Shown here piece by piece: positions 33,435 to 45,517 of a DNA stretch of 64,000 bases (position 1 is its first letter; each line of letters opens with the position of its first letter). The notes under the pieces are model-generated. The model did not search any database and was not told the DNA's origin. It saw only the letters and a list, made by a program, of their open reading frames with translations. Where the stretch lies: assembly GCA_030248215.1 (NCBI GenBank), contig JASANG010001561.1, forward strand, positions 1 through 64,000, in the 5' to 3' direction. The position numbers and the translations under genes were made by a program. The DNA comes from Enoplolaimus lenunculus (lineage: Eukaryota; Nematoda; Enoplea; Enoplida; Thoracostomopsidae).

Positions 33435-34307
33435 CAGGGGTTCTCCGGAATTCCTATTTCGGTCGGAAGTCCCACAAAAATCTATTTCCTGTTCTTATTC
33501 CTGCAATCAAGGCTGCACGAACCGGACGTTTTACGGTTTGGTGGCAAATTATGCATAATTATTTAAATATCGGAAACATTTTCTTTGAAAAAGAATTATT
33601 ACGGAATGAGTGTTTTTCAAATGTTCAACTTTATTAATAAACTATTATAATAGTTATAACCCGGGGTTATTATTATTATTATTATTATTATGACAACCAC
33701 TACTACCAGAGTGTAACAGGAATTCCGGTTCGGGTTCCGGCATTTTTTCACCTTCCAGTTCCGATAAGTTTTTACAATTAGATCGGTGGAAATTAAATAT
33801 TTCACGGAAAAATGACGATAAAATTTAAATAGATTTTATTAGTATAGCTTGCAAACCTTGACAATCGCCGAAAACGAACCATCGACGGTAGATTTTGCTT
33901 CCATGGATTATGAAAATCTAAAATACAGCAGACAAAGTGAATACCTATCTTCCTATAGGGTTATTTCACCAATAATTATTGCAAAAAAGAAAATTAAAAT
34001 GAATGTTTCGGTGGCATGTATTTTTCACTTTCCGGTTCCGTTTCCGGTATTTTTTTCCAAATTTCGGTTCCGGCACAGGTAAATTGTAATCCCGGTTACA
34101 CCCTGACTACTACGTATTTCTTACGCAAAACTTGATGATGAAATAGCTGAACATTGGCTTGAGCTATTTGTTGGCAAGTTTTCTACAAATTCCAACAGTA
34201 ATTCGACGATGAATATTATTTCCAATTACGGTTCCTGTTCCTGCAAAGAAATGCAATTCCTGTCCCTGTTCCGGCTTCCGGCAAAACTCAGTTCGGATGG
34301 AACCGTA
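33435..34307. mobile_element. Family B MITE hosting a nested family A MITE
   Basis: The outer element starts CAGGGGTTCTCCGG and ends GATGGAACCGTA; flanks are GTGCTACG / ATGCTACT (6 of 8). Family B core blocks (GCAAGTTTTCTACAAATTCC, GATGAATATTATTTCC) resume after 34113. A (TTA)n tract sits just before the nested element at 33707-34105. The outer copy is therefore older than the inner. Confidence 0.82.
33707..34105. mobile_element. hAT-like MITE, family A, near full length
   Basis: A 399-bp element, CAGAGTGTAACAGG ... CCCGGTTACACCCTG, with an exact 8-bp duplication ACTACTAC (33699-33706, 34106-34113). Core blocks: TTTTTCACCTTCC, AAAATGACGATAAAAT, CCATCGACGGTAGATTTTGC. It serves well as a reference copy of the family. 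Confidence 0.93.
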
Positions 34308-35169
34308 ATGCTACTGTTACATTGGATTGTCCTGCTACGTGTACATACATCATGCATGCAACAATCCAGAAATTATTGTGAATGGTGCATTATATTTCGT
34401 ATTAACACCTCGCTCGTCATGCGTTCCTTGTTTGCATATTTTACTTGTGAAGCTGAATGTCTAAAGCTTTTACACTTAATACTTGAATTTTGTTCTAAAA
34501 TGTCAGTAAAAATATTCTAAATTATTTAATATGGACTATGCATCACGCTCAAATAACTTAATCATTAGCTTTGAAACATGAGAAAGTCAATAAATCAAAG
34601 TAAAAATAAACACATAATGTATAGAAAAAGACGATATCCAACAATGAAAGAAATGATGAATTCACCCACCATTCACAAGATATTGAAGATCATATGCTAA
34701 AAACTGAATACCGGCTACTAAGTCCAATAGATTAATGTTTAATTATTACGTAACTTTGGATTCTAACAGGCAACGACCAAGCACTAAAGTTTAGCAAAAA
34801 TTAGTTACGGCTAAGTTGAAATTTTTTGTAGGCCAGGACCACAAACAGAAGAAGCCTCTGCTCAATGTGTAACTCAGTATTCTTAAAATACCGATGTTTG
34901 TAATATTGAATTTAATTCAACATCAACGTCATCACTGCATTAGTTGAATATATAAAAGCAAGAACAAAGTTAAGTGTTTTCGAAAAATTTGCACAATTAT
35001 ACATGTGCATTATATTAAAGTATTCAATAGTAAAATAAGAAGTTATCTGAACATTTTCATAATGACGTTGGAATTAATTATACAATTTGCTAGTAAAGCA
35101 ATTAGTTAACGCCCGATACCGAGTGCACTAAAACAGGTTGAAACAAAATATCAGCCTCCAGCTAACCTG

Positions 35170-36250
35170 ACATTGAAGTTGCAAGCATGTGAGGCATGCT
35201 TGTCCGTTATGTGCACATGCAACACTACATAGTATGCTTGCCGGCAGCATATGGTCGAAGAAGAAAGTAGTTGGAAGCAGGCTACGTGGCGCTGCGGTAC
35301 AAGCGCTTGCCTCGGAATCCTTCAGTCACTAGTTCGAAACCACCCAGAAATCGCGTTTCCAGCTTCTTAATAAGAAAGGTCGGAAGTCCCGAGTTCTACC
35401 TATACTCACATGGGGGCTACGCCGTGAGCGCAATGGTACATTGCCGCGCTTTGAACACGGTATTCAGTTTAAAATAAGATGGACGGTGAAGGGAAGACCT
35501 TTTAGAAACTAGGGCACGTAAGCAAGTGAGACATGCTTGCCTGTGTGTATATGCAAGCGTATTGCACTCAGAACTGCACGCTATCCGCGGGTAATGCGGG
35601 TGCGAAAACCTTGACGCGGGTATACCAACGGGTAAAGTATTTCAAAGCGCGGGTAAAAATTCGTGATTTTTGACCCGCCTAAGATTTTCATAAAAACGGC
35701 AAAAAGCGGTTCAAAGTACACAGCTAGTATCCTTCACAAATAAAGCAGGTTGCTAAGACTATGGTTCTGGCTGAATCAGGCCCATGCACGCGGGAATACT
35801 TTTCACATACATTTCAACAGAAATATTTTAACATTTTATTATATAGCATTTGGAGACATTCTTCGCTTTTTATTGAGGATATATTTTTTGGCTTGGAAAA
35901 ATATGTCCAAAAGTTTTGCGGGCAGTGGGTAAAGAAATTTTGCGCGGGTCCACCCGCGGGTAAAAAAATAAAATTTCCGTAGGAAAAGCTAAGCGCGGGT
36001 AACAAAATCATTACCCACTTACACTTGTGATTGCACTATATAGTACGCTTGCCAGTAGCATACGGTCGACATATATAGCCGAGGAAAAAAGGTAGTTGGT
36101 GGGTGAGGCTGGTTGCGTCGCGCAGTGGTAGAACACTTGCAACGGAGTTATAAGGCCAGAAGAAGTTCGATCCCCGCTCTGTACGCCTGCTTTTCCAGCT
36201 GCTTAGTTAAAAGGTCCTAAATCCCGGTTCTTAAAATAGAGGCACGTATC
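35170..36250 (+). repeat. Tandem tRNA-like repeat family T, copy 2
   Basis: Two units of about 340 bp in the same block order as at 11020. tRNA-like modules with recognisable A and B boxes lie at about 35280-35341 (GGCGCTGCGGTACAAGCG ... AGTTCGAAACC) and 36099-36187 (GTCGCGCAGTGGTAGAACA ... AGTTCGATCC). The second unit is split by a 461-bp MITE at 35569-36029. A composite, tandemly dimerised tRNA-derived SINE is the best reading. The tRNA modules are too decayed to be functional genes. Confidence 0.72.
35569..36029. mobile_element. hAT-like MITE, GCGGGTAA-rich (family M)
   Basis: A 461-bp element with CAGAACTGCAC start and TTACACTTGTG end. It has an exact 8-bp duplication ATTGCACT at 35561-35568 and 36030-36037. 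Inside are multiple GCGGGTAA/TTACCCGC motifs clustered near both ends. The duplicated target belongs to the T repeat, so this insertion is younger than that repeat. Confidence 0.88.
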
Positions 36251-36619
36251 CAACTAACCTTGTTTGTGGGCTATAAAATTTTCAGAAGGGGAATACAAGG
36301 GTTTTCGAAAACAAACGAGCAAGGTTGAAAATTTTATTGTTGTGCCAAAAAATTTCTAGGGGGATTGAGCCACACCTGGCAACCCTCTGGTTACGGGTCC
36401 GCTGAAATAAGATGGCTTCTAACACGTAACAAGTTATAATAGTATACATTACAGAACGAAGCTCAGTGCCATTTGATTTTCGGTCACCGCCTGTACGGAT
36501 TCAAAACCTGGTAGTTAATGAGAAGTTAGATATGGACAAAAATTTCTAAGCGTCGTATTTTGAGTTGCAATGCAAAGACACTTACATCCATGATCTTAGA
36601 ACAATCTGTAAACCTATAG

Positions 36620-37051
36620 CAGGTTGCAACCGGAATTACAATTTACCGGAACCGGAATTTGGAAAAGAAACGCTTAAACTTATTCCATTGCAGTTCCGCA
36701 GAAAAACATTCCGCCACTGACTTTTACATCAGGGTACAACCGGAATTCCGACTCCCATTGGACAATCGAAAGCGGAATTTTGAAATTTTAATCCTATTCG
36801 TTGTGATACGTTGCATCAAAATTCTGTATCATTTATCTATTAAACTGCTTTCCATGAGAACAGAACCAAAATATGATTGCCAATTGATTCATGCGACGTT
36901 TTGAGAATTGTTACCAACCAACAGACACCCTAAATCAATATTATATACTTTTAACGCATATTACCCGTAGTCACAAAATTTGTAGCGCGGACAACGCTTC
37001 TAATATGGATTTGCGGTTCCGATTCCGATATAATTCAGTTCCGCATGGCTC
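36620..37051. mobile_element. Adjacent family A and family H MITE relics
   Basis: A left end CAGGTTGCAACCGG at 36620 runs for about 110 bp and is followed at 36730 by a second terminus, CAGGGTACAACCGG. Motifs CCGATTCCGAT near 37020-37035 mark the far side. Right ends and duplications could not be set with confidence. Confidence 0.5.
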
Positions 37052-38078
37052 ACTGGTCTAACATCTGAGCCTAATGAATTCTTAGACACATATAATTTCT
37101 GTGCTGCACTTGCTATTTAAACTTTAAACATAAAATAAGTTCAACGTAAACTCGTGTTAAACATAAAAACATGTAAATTTAACTTAGACTTAAAATTCGA
37201 GGTTAGCTATATAGTCCGACTAGCCATTTAAGTATTTTCATTTAAACTAATATTAAAGTTTGGTTAAGCTACAGTTTAAGCTAGTCGTTCGATAGCAGCT
37301 GCGTAACGAGTTATGCGGGGCTCTCATTATAACCGGGCAGCTTAGCACTTGTTTTGTTCATATTAGACTTAGTAACATTTTGTCTGCGTATAAACACCAT
37401 CATATTAATGAAAGACTTGTAGTTGTCTGCCATCATCAGGTGTTGATCAAATTTCGTTCTTTTTAGTATATGAAATTCGACAAATTGTTTGCTAATATTA
37501 TATATGCTTGTAACTCTCTCCATACTTGAGGTAACATAACGCAATTTTCCTGTTGAATATCATATACTAAAATTCAAAATGTCTTTTAGTTATGCCGATT
37601 TCGCGGTCGGAAACGGATTTTCCGGTGCGTAATTTTTGCTGGAAAGTAGATCTATGCCGAAGATTTCATAGTTCCGCTGAATATCATATGCAGAGTTCAT
37701 TAAGTCAGTCAGCTAATTTATTTCACAGTTAATATCAGCGAGCATTTATCTCGCTCTGAGTGAGTTGAGATTTTAACTAGTTAATTTGCTTCCGGGCGAG
37801 TTAATTAGCTCAGAATGAGTTGAATCAACTCTGAAATCTCATTCACAAGTCCTAATTAAGACTGACTGCCTCAACCCATTCTGGATCAAAATCAATTCAC
37901 TGAAGTTTAACTGCTAACCTGGATGTTTTATTTTACTTTAGTGACTAAAACTTGAACTTCTCTAACTTGTACAAAATTAAATTGCTGAATTCGTCCACCT
38001 TTATATAAAAGCAACTTTATGTTATTCGGCAGTACAACCGTATATAAATATCCTGTATGCTTACACTGGATACTGGAT

Positions 38079-38326
38079 CAGGGATCGACCGAATATCCGG
38101 TTTAATATCCGGCAAAATCCGACGTCGGTATCCGGTATAAACCTACCGGATATTTGCGGCTGTGGTTCCAAATATCATAAAACTGTTTTTTGCACGGCAA
38201 AATACTATATATTTTGAAGCGACTGCAATTTCAAACAATTCATGAATGGACACTGAAATGGAATGAAAAATAAAATTCACTATCCGGCTCCTATATCAGG
38301 TAAAATTAATACTCGGTTGATCCCTG
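38079..38326. mobile_element. hAT-like MITE, family C
   Basis: A 248-bp element, CAGGGATCGACCGAATATCC ... CGGTTGATCCCTG, flanked by TACTGGAT / AACTGGAT (7 of 8). Subterminal ATCCGG motifs. Confidence 0.9.
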
Positions 38327-38411
38327 AACTGGATATCAGTATTGTGCCGGATATTACACCGGAACCGGCTATCTGGACCCAACCTGGCTATAAAATGTTC
38401 GATATACGAAT

Positions 38412-38799
38412 CAGAGTGCAACCCGAATTCCGGTTGGAGCATTTTTTCACCTTCCGATTCCGGTAAATTTTTACCGGAATTAGAAATTCCGGTATTAAAA
38501 TTGGGTAGGTGTTTTAGTAAAAAACGACGATAAAAGTTAAACAGATTTCATTCGTATAGTATATAAACCTTGACAATAGCCGAAAATAAACCATCGAAGA
38601 TATATTTCTTTTCCGTGGATTATGAAAATCTAAAATAACGCAGATAAAGTGAATAGCTATCTCCAACTAGGGTTATTTCCCCAATAATATTGCAAAACAG
38701 AAAATTAAGCGAATTTTTCGGTGATATGTTTTTCATTTTCCGGTTCTGGTAACTTTTCAAATTCCGGTTCCGATAAATTGTAATTCCGAATGCACCCTG
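38412..38799. mobile_element. hAT-like MITE, family A
   Basis: A 388-bp copy, CAGAGTGCAACCCG ... CGAATGCACCCTG. TACGAAT (7 bp) is directly repeated immediately on both sides. Collinear with 33707-34105. Confidence 0.88.
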
Positions 38800-39673
38800 T
38801 ACGAATATATATTTAGTAAAATTGTCATCATGTCTTTCTCTTAAAGTATATATCATTTTGGCACCAGACTTAGAATATCTTTACGTCGTTGCGGATGATT
38901 TAAACCAGAAATGTTTTTCAATTTTTCCCGAAAAAACACGGAAAAACCCGTTGCTTCTCGAAGATTAAACTTTTTCAGGAAAAATAAAACTTGATTCGGA
39001 CCAAAGTCCTGAATTTTCATCGTGTTCAAACTCAATTTCAACAGCACAAACAAAAACACCGCATCATACTTCCGTTACAACCCTTCGGCGCCCCACATTG
39101 GACGTCATTGGAGTAATATCTTAACTCTTTGCCGAGCTATTTTCACGAACTCCCAGCAAAGGCTCAATTAATTTCACTGGCCGTGGCTAATTTTCGGACA
39201 AAGTACCTAAACGAGAGCGCGCAATATAGACGACTATGTATGTATACGTATATATATTACAAATTTCAATCCCGTTTCCAACGAGATACCAGTTCATTGC
39301 CAGGTAGCAACGACACACTACAAAATGTGCTGTAATTTCAACAATCTGTGGCGAAGAGGCAGTCTTTTCGCAAGTTGAACAGAATTTGTAATACAATCAT
39401 CCATCTGCCTTGAACAAAATTGCAATGCTGAAGCAATAAATGTAATCGCATTTGTTTTGTAAAATAAGGTTGACAAACAACGCTGATGGAGCCGGTATTG
39501 TACCATCAAACTATAAACTGTCGTGAAAATTTACTCTTTTTACAACAAAACTAAACAACAGTGTCAGCGCAAAATCGTTTACGTCTTGCCATGGATTTGC
39601 TTCGTCGTAATTTACATGCAATGGGGCAGGTTTTGCTCATAAATAGCTGAAAAGCGGGCCGTAAACTTTATAC

Positions 39674-40180
39674 CAGGGTGCAACCGGAATTTGAATAAAT
39701 ACCGGAAACGGAAAATGAAAGATATATACATGTCACCGAACAACTCCTTTTCTTTTTTGCTGTATTAATTGGTAAAACAACCTTAGTTGAAGAGAGGTAT
39801 TCGCTTAACCTGCTGTATTTTAGATTTTAGATATCCATGACAGCCAGGGTGCAACAGGAAGTGGGTTCCGGCAAATTTTGAGCTTCCGGTCCCGCTTCCA
39901 GCAAATTTTTACCAGAAATAAAAATTGCGGTATTAAATTTCGGTCAGTGGAAATTAAAATTGTAATTGCGGTAGCACCCTGACGGAAGCATAATCTGGTT
40001 TACGTTCGATGGTTTATTTTCGATGTTCAATCTTATTGATTTTTATCGTAACCAACTGAACAAGTGATTGTAAAAAAGCTTCTTAAAGATTTGCAGTTTT
40101 AAAAACGTCCAAAATTTAATACTAGCGAATTTTTTGTTTCCGGCAAAAATTTACCGGAGCGGGAATTCAAACTGCACCTG
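39674..40180. mobile_element. Family A MITE hosting a second family A MITE
   Basis: The outer element runs from CAGGGTGCAACCGG to AACTGCACCTG and has an exact 8-bp duplication CTTTATAC (39666-39673, 40181-40188). Its core is interrupted at 39845-39981 by a shorter copy of the same family, after which the outer core resumes (GTTCGATGGTTTATTTTCG). Confidence 0.9.
39845..39981. mobile_element. Inner family A MITE, 137 bp
   Basis: CAGGGTGCAACAGG ... GCGGTAGCACCCTG, essentially the two family A ends with the middle missing. Flanks ATGACAGC / ACGGAAGC match at 5 of 8. These flanks correspond to one 8-bp site in uninterrupted family copies. Confidence 0.78.
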
Positions 40181-40545
40181 CTTTATACGTATTCTTTTAG
40201 CTAAGCAGTAGTTATATGCTCGCACGCATATCTTTACGCTGTGTCTTACACTTCAGAATATGCTTGCAGGCACCGAAATTTTTAGTTTTGTAGAGTGCGT
40301 ATTCGCAAAATTTAACGGCGAAATAGCCGAAAATTCGCTTAAGGATTTTTTGCGAGTTTTCTAAAAAGTCTTCAATGATGAAATTATTTCAGAATGCACC
40401 GAATTTTTCAAGATTTTTTAATGAATTTTGTAATTTCGTATCGATCAATTGCAATTTATGTGTAATGAAAAATAGCAAGCTATATACGTGACCTATATAT
40501 AACTAATTTTGAGTTTAAAAATAAGATAATTTCTATATTTCAAAC

Positions 40546-41150
40546 TATGGTGCAACCGGAATTTCGGTTCCGTCGTTTTTCACCGTCCGGTTCCGGTAAA
40601 GTTTTACCGGAATTAAAAATTCCGGTGTTAGTTGCGTCGTGCATTACCTGTTTCATGAATCAAAACTACGGAAGTGTGAACGAAACGCTGTAGACACCAA
40701 ATTAAAGTAACAAGGCAATACTAATCTGGTACGTATAGCAAAAGGCGTTGTTTTCGCTGGGAAATATTTTTTTACTAAAATCACGGTAAAACTAAAATTG
40801 ATTTCATTAGTATAGTCAAGGTGCAACGGTAATTATAAAATACCGGAAAAGGGAATTGAAAAAATACAGGAACCGGAAAACAAAAAACTTGTTACCGCTG
40901 GGTGTATATATTAATATAGAAAATCAACAAAAATAAGCCATCGAAGGCAGATTTTGCTTCCGTCGATGCTGAAAACCTAAAATACACCAGATTAAATAAA
41001 TACCTATGTTCAACTAATGTTATTTTACAATTCTACAACAAAAAATAAATTTAAAACGGATTTTTCGGTGAAATGCATTTTTGACTTTCCGGTTCCAATA
41101 ATTTTTTGGAAATTCCTATTCCGGTAAAACGTAATTCCGGTTGCATCCTG
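40546..41150. mobile_element. Family A MITE with an internal second family A end
   Basis: The outer copy runs from TATGGTGCAACCGG to GGTTGCATCCTG, flanks TTTCAAAC / ATGCAAAC (6 of 8). At about 40817-40909 another family A terminus (AAGGTGCAACGG) interrupts the core, which then continues (AGCCATCGAAGGCAGATTTTG). The limits of the inner piece are approximate. Confidence 0.72.
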
Positions 41151-42202
41151 ATGCAAACGGATTCAGTTTTTCAATAGAGTAATGATGTTCATCCGAAAGC
41201 TTAAATATTAACTACCTTAATAATAAAAGTGCAAAAATGAATAATCACTATTTAATTTCACTTAATTGAAATATAAAATACACAGAACCTTTGTGAAATC
41301 ATAATCCGTTTAATTTGTAATCTGCTCAAAATTTTTGGGGCGGTCAAGTTGTGAACTGCACTGTGTTAAAGCTATTGCACATTGTCAAACGAATTTTGAT
41401 ATTAAAATTTGCTTACTGACAGAACGTCGTATGAAACGAAGTAAAGCAAATTGGATATTAAAACTGAAAGTGGCGCTATACTTGTCCTATGGCGCACAAC
41501 ATTGCACCTACGTGAGTAATTTGCATATCATACCGCACGGCGCCAGACGTCATCAAAAGTATATAGCCAACCTGAGATATATACCTGGTGTCCTGCAACA
41601 TAGTCACAGCCGCGATTGCTAACATTTAAGTCTTGGAGCATATGGATAAAAAAGACATGATACAAGTAAACATCATTTGTTCTTTTTCTTTTCACACTTC
41701 GCAACGTGTTTTGACGGTAACAGATTTTCGTTTCGTAACTGAGTAATCAACCAAAAACAACCGATCCTTTTCTGCAAAAAAATAATATATGTTGATAAAA
41801 ACATGTTATCAGTACGTACATAACAAAATGCAGCTCGACACCAAACAACACCAGAGCCGGATAAGTGCATGTTTAATAAAAACTTAATCAAGATAAATAA
41901 ATAAGTCCTCACATATACGCGTATAATTAATATATGTTACAATTTTATTCCTACAACAATGTTAGCATACCAATTTAGGTTTACTACATACTGGTATTTA
42001 TTTCGCGACCGGATATTGAATTTTGTACCAGAACAAGAGGTTAACCGTATATGCATATGACATGTAAATTCGTGCAGCTGGAAGTATTTGAGTGGCACAA
42101 AAGTACATAGGAATATGTTTATTGAATTAAAATTACGTAAATCTTAGCTTGGTTTAACGCAGTGTGAAAATCGTGAGCTTCTTCGTTTGCCGCAAATGCA
42201 AT

Positions 42203-42577
42203 CAGGGATCGACCTGATTTACCGGATATTAATTTTACCGGATACCCGACCCGGGATAGTGAATTTTGTACCGGAACCGGATGTTACCAGATATAGGATC
42301 TAAATTTGTACACTGTTGGAAGTCTTCGAATCGTGCGAAAATATGTATTTATGGATTAAAGATTAATTTTTGGTTTGAATTTTTCATTCCATGTCAGTTT
42401 TCCATTCAAGAATTGCTCGTAATTGCAGTCGCTTCAAAATATCTAGTATTTTGACGTGCAAAAAACAGTTTTATGATATTTGAAACCACAAACACAAATA
42501 TCCGGTAGGTTTATACCGGATGTCGGATTTTGCCGGGCCGGATATTAAACCAGAACCGGATATCCGGTCGATCCCTG
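42203..42577. mobile_element. hAT-like MITE, family C, exact target duplication
   Basis: A 375-bp element, CAGGGATCGACCTG ... CCGGTCGATCCCTG, with an exact duplication AATGCAAT (42195-42202, 42578-42585). It is in the opposite orientation to 38079-38326 and shares the core block GCAAAAAACAGTTTTATGA. Confidence 0.93.
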
Positions 42578-42696
42578 AATGCAATCACACCGAGATATGT
42601 AATATCTCAGCGTTCAAACACAGTCTTCTGATATTCGTACCACAACAGCATATATGCTGAATCACACAGGTTTCTCCCGTATATCGGTTCTTACCA

Positions 42697-43072
42697 CATG
42701 TTGTACCGGAACCGGAATCCGTCGCCAGCCGGCATTTTTTCACCTTCCGGTTCCGGTAAATTTTTACCGGAATTAAAAATTCTGGCATTAATTTTGGTCG
42801 GTGGAAATCAGACACTTTACTAAAAAATGACGATAAAATTTAATAATTTCATTAGTATAGTATATAAATCTTGACAATCGCCAAAAATAAACCACCGAAG
42901 GTAGATATCGCTTCCGTGATTATGAAAATCTAAAATACAGCAGATAAAGAATACTTATCTACAACTAGTAATTTCACCAATATTGCGTAAAAAATTAAAA
43001 TGAATTTTTCGGTGGCGTGTATTTTTCGTTTTCCGGCCGGTTCCGGTAAATTGTAATTCCGGTTGCACCCTG
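42697..43072. mobile_element. Family A MITE
   Basis: Collinear with 33707-34105. The right end CCGGTTGCACCCTG is intact and the left end is worn. No target duplication can be recognised. Confidence 0.75.
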
Positions 43073-43655
43073 TCTGTCGCTTCTTGGTGGTTTTGACATA
43101 CTAATCAATACGTCGTTCAACTACTTTTTTTACTCCACTAGCGAGCCATCATATTTTTATCATGTTTTTACCTGCAATAAGACCGGTGCTATATCAGTTT
43201 TAAACTTACATTTAGTACATACGTATGACTCGGAAACGTAATTATTCATCATTTCTAACCTGTATGCATTATTGCATTATGTGCGAAATTTGTCTTCAGT
43301 TCTGTTAAATTTCATAACAATCGGTGCTTATCAGTTCTGAGGTTACATTTCTTATGTATATAAGGTATAGAGATATAAAACATGTACTCTGAAATAAATA
43401 TATTGATTTAGTGCATACTAACTTCATATATAACACGAGTGGGTATTTAATAAATATGGACTCTCAGGAAAACTTACAGTTCCGAGTCCACTATAAATTC
43501 CTGTTCCTATTGTGATCCATGCATAATTTAATTCCGCTTTGCACCCTGCAGCAATCATACCCGCTCATTCTTACACGGCCCGCTTATGAAGATAGAAAGA
43601 TTGTATGAAAATAAAAGCTATAGCCGTTTGACATGCTGATTTACCAGGCCCAATC

Positions 43656-43982
43656 CAGGGCGGCACCGAATCTACAATTTGACCGAACTCGAATCCGAAT
43701 CTTGCATGGTGCAAATTTCAGTTAAGTAAATCTATATATAATTTGTTTCAGAATATCAACGCAATGCCAGCCTCATGACTTTTACACGTTATATATTTCG
43801 CTCCCGATCTCAGTTTTGAGATTTGTGACCTGAAATATAATTTTTTTATTTATATAACAAGATATTTAAAATTTTTGTTTAAAACTGGAAAAACATACTG
43901 CCGAACACAGTTGGATTCGGCTTTTACGCAACCGAAACCGTACCACAAGTTATTCCCGAATCCGAACCTTTGTTGAAACCTG
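43656..43982. mobile_element. MITE, GAATCCGAA-rich (family I)
   Basis: A 327-bp element, CAGGGCGGCACCGAATC ... TTGTTGAAACCTG, flanks GCCCAATC / GATCATTC (5 of 8). Related fragments lie at about 29840-29930, 32800-32985 and 48165-48400 and share TTCGGATTCGG motifs. Confidence 0.6.
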
Positions 43983-44358
43983 GATCATTCTGATGAAGGT
44001 AACAGAAACATGTGAATATATACTGAAACCCGAATAGATTGAATTTATAAGAGTGCCACCGGAACTCGTATTCCGGCCTGAATTCCTGCAAAATCAAATT
44101 CCTGCTACAGTTATAGCACGGGGCCGTTAAGCTTATTTTAGTTCAATCTTAGCTTAATGAAATCTAAAAACTAGTTTTTGAGCAGCACTTATACCTTAAA
44201 TCAGAAATACGTATAGCTTAAACTAGCCCTAAACCAAAGTACACGTTATTTCACAGTTATACAGTATTCGTTTAAACCTTAAGTACGTATTGGTATCCCA
44301 ATGTCGGTGTCGGTATTTCACAGTATCGGTTCAAGTTGTAACACAAAATTAGATGCCG

Positions 44359-44722
44359 TATCCCTTTTACCGGAACCGGAATTTGAAAATTTTACCGCAA
44401 CCGGAACCGGAAAGTGAAAAATGCATTTCACCAAAAATTTCATTTTAATCTTATTTTTTGCTCTATTATTTGTGAAATAACCCTAGTCGAACACAGGTAT
44501 TTATTTTATTTATTGTATTTTAGATTTTCATCATCGACTGAAGTGAAATTCACCGTCAATGGCTTATAGTCGGAGTACACGTGGCTTTCAAACGAGATTC
44601 TTAAAAATTAGCAAAGTTAAGAAAACAGCCAAATTATAACACCGGAATTTTTAAATCCGGTAAAAATTTACCGGAACCGGAAGGTGAAAAAATGCCGCAA
44701 ACGGAATTCCGGTTGCACCCTT
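44359..44722. mobile_element. Family A MITE
   Basis: Contains ACCGGAACCGG, AAAATGCATTTCACC and AATAACCCTAGT, ending GGTTGCACCC. Collinear with other family A copies; terminal bases are eroded. Confidence 0.72.
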
Positions 44723-45517
44723 CCTTTCACAACTATATATACACTATTTTGAAGAAACACCTCCACTATTAATTGGTGACTAACTACGTATCACTAATTT
44801 GTAAAAAAACCACTGCCAAACAACCGATATAATAGGCATAGCCAATATCAGGAAAAAACTGCATGTAGCTAATTGAAATAGTGCTAATATAAAAAGCTGT
44901 CAGAGCATCTCTAATACGTATATATTATACTAGATTTATGTTGACAGTAAAATAGAACAGTTTCAATAAATTTCTGACGTATAAAACAGTGCAGTCGATT
45001 CTGAAATGTTGCACGTAGTGAGAAAAATTTTACAAAAGCAACCCTCTATATCTTCACCATATCATTTTCAGTTTACCTTCATGTCATTTTACAATAGTAT
45101 TCTATGAGAAAGTACTAACCATAGTGGTTATTCAACTAAAGAATTAAGATCAAGTAAAAGTGGCATCGGCAAATTCAGAAAATAAGAATCGATATAGCGC
45201 CAAAAATTATAGTACGTCTTGAATACATCGTAAACTTTCACTCTGTTTAACAGCTACACTGAGGAATAGCCTTATAGGCGGGTCTGTGTCCAACCGATTT
45301 CCTGGATAATTAAATCTAGCTACGAAAAACGAAAATATTGCAAACGCACATACCAAACTTTATTCCGCGTAAGTACAGCTTATGACGTCACTGAAACCCT
45401 GAAGCGGCCCCAATAATATGGTTTATAATGCGCTGTTTCAGATTAAATTAAGTAACTTAAAAATCAGCTCACAAAGACGTCAAACCGACTAGCTGTGGCA
45501 ATATATCGATTTTCTAC

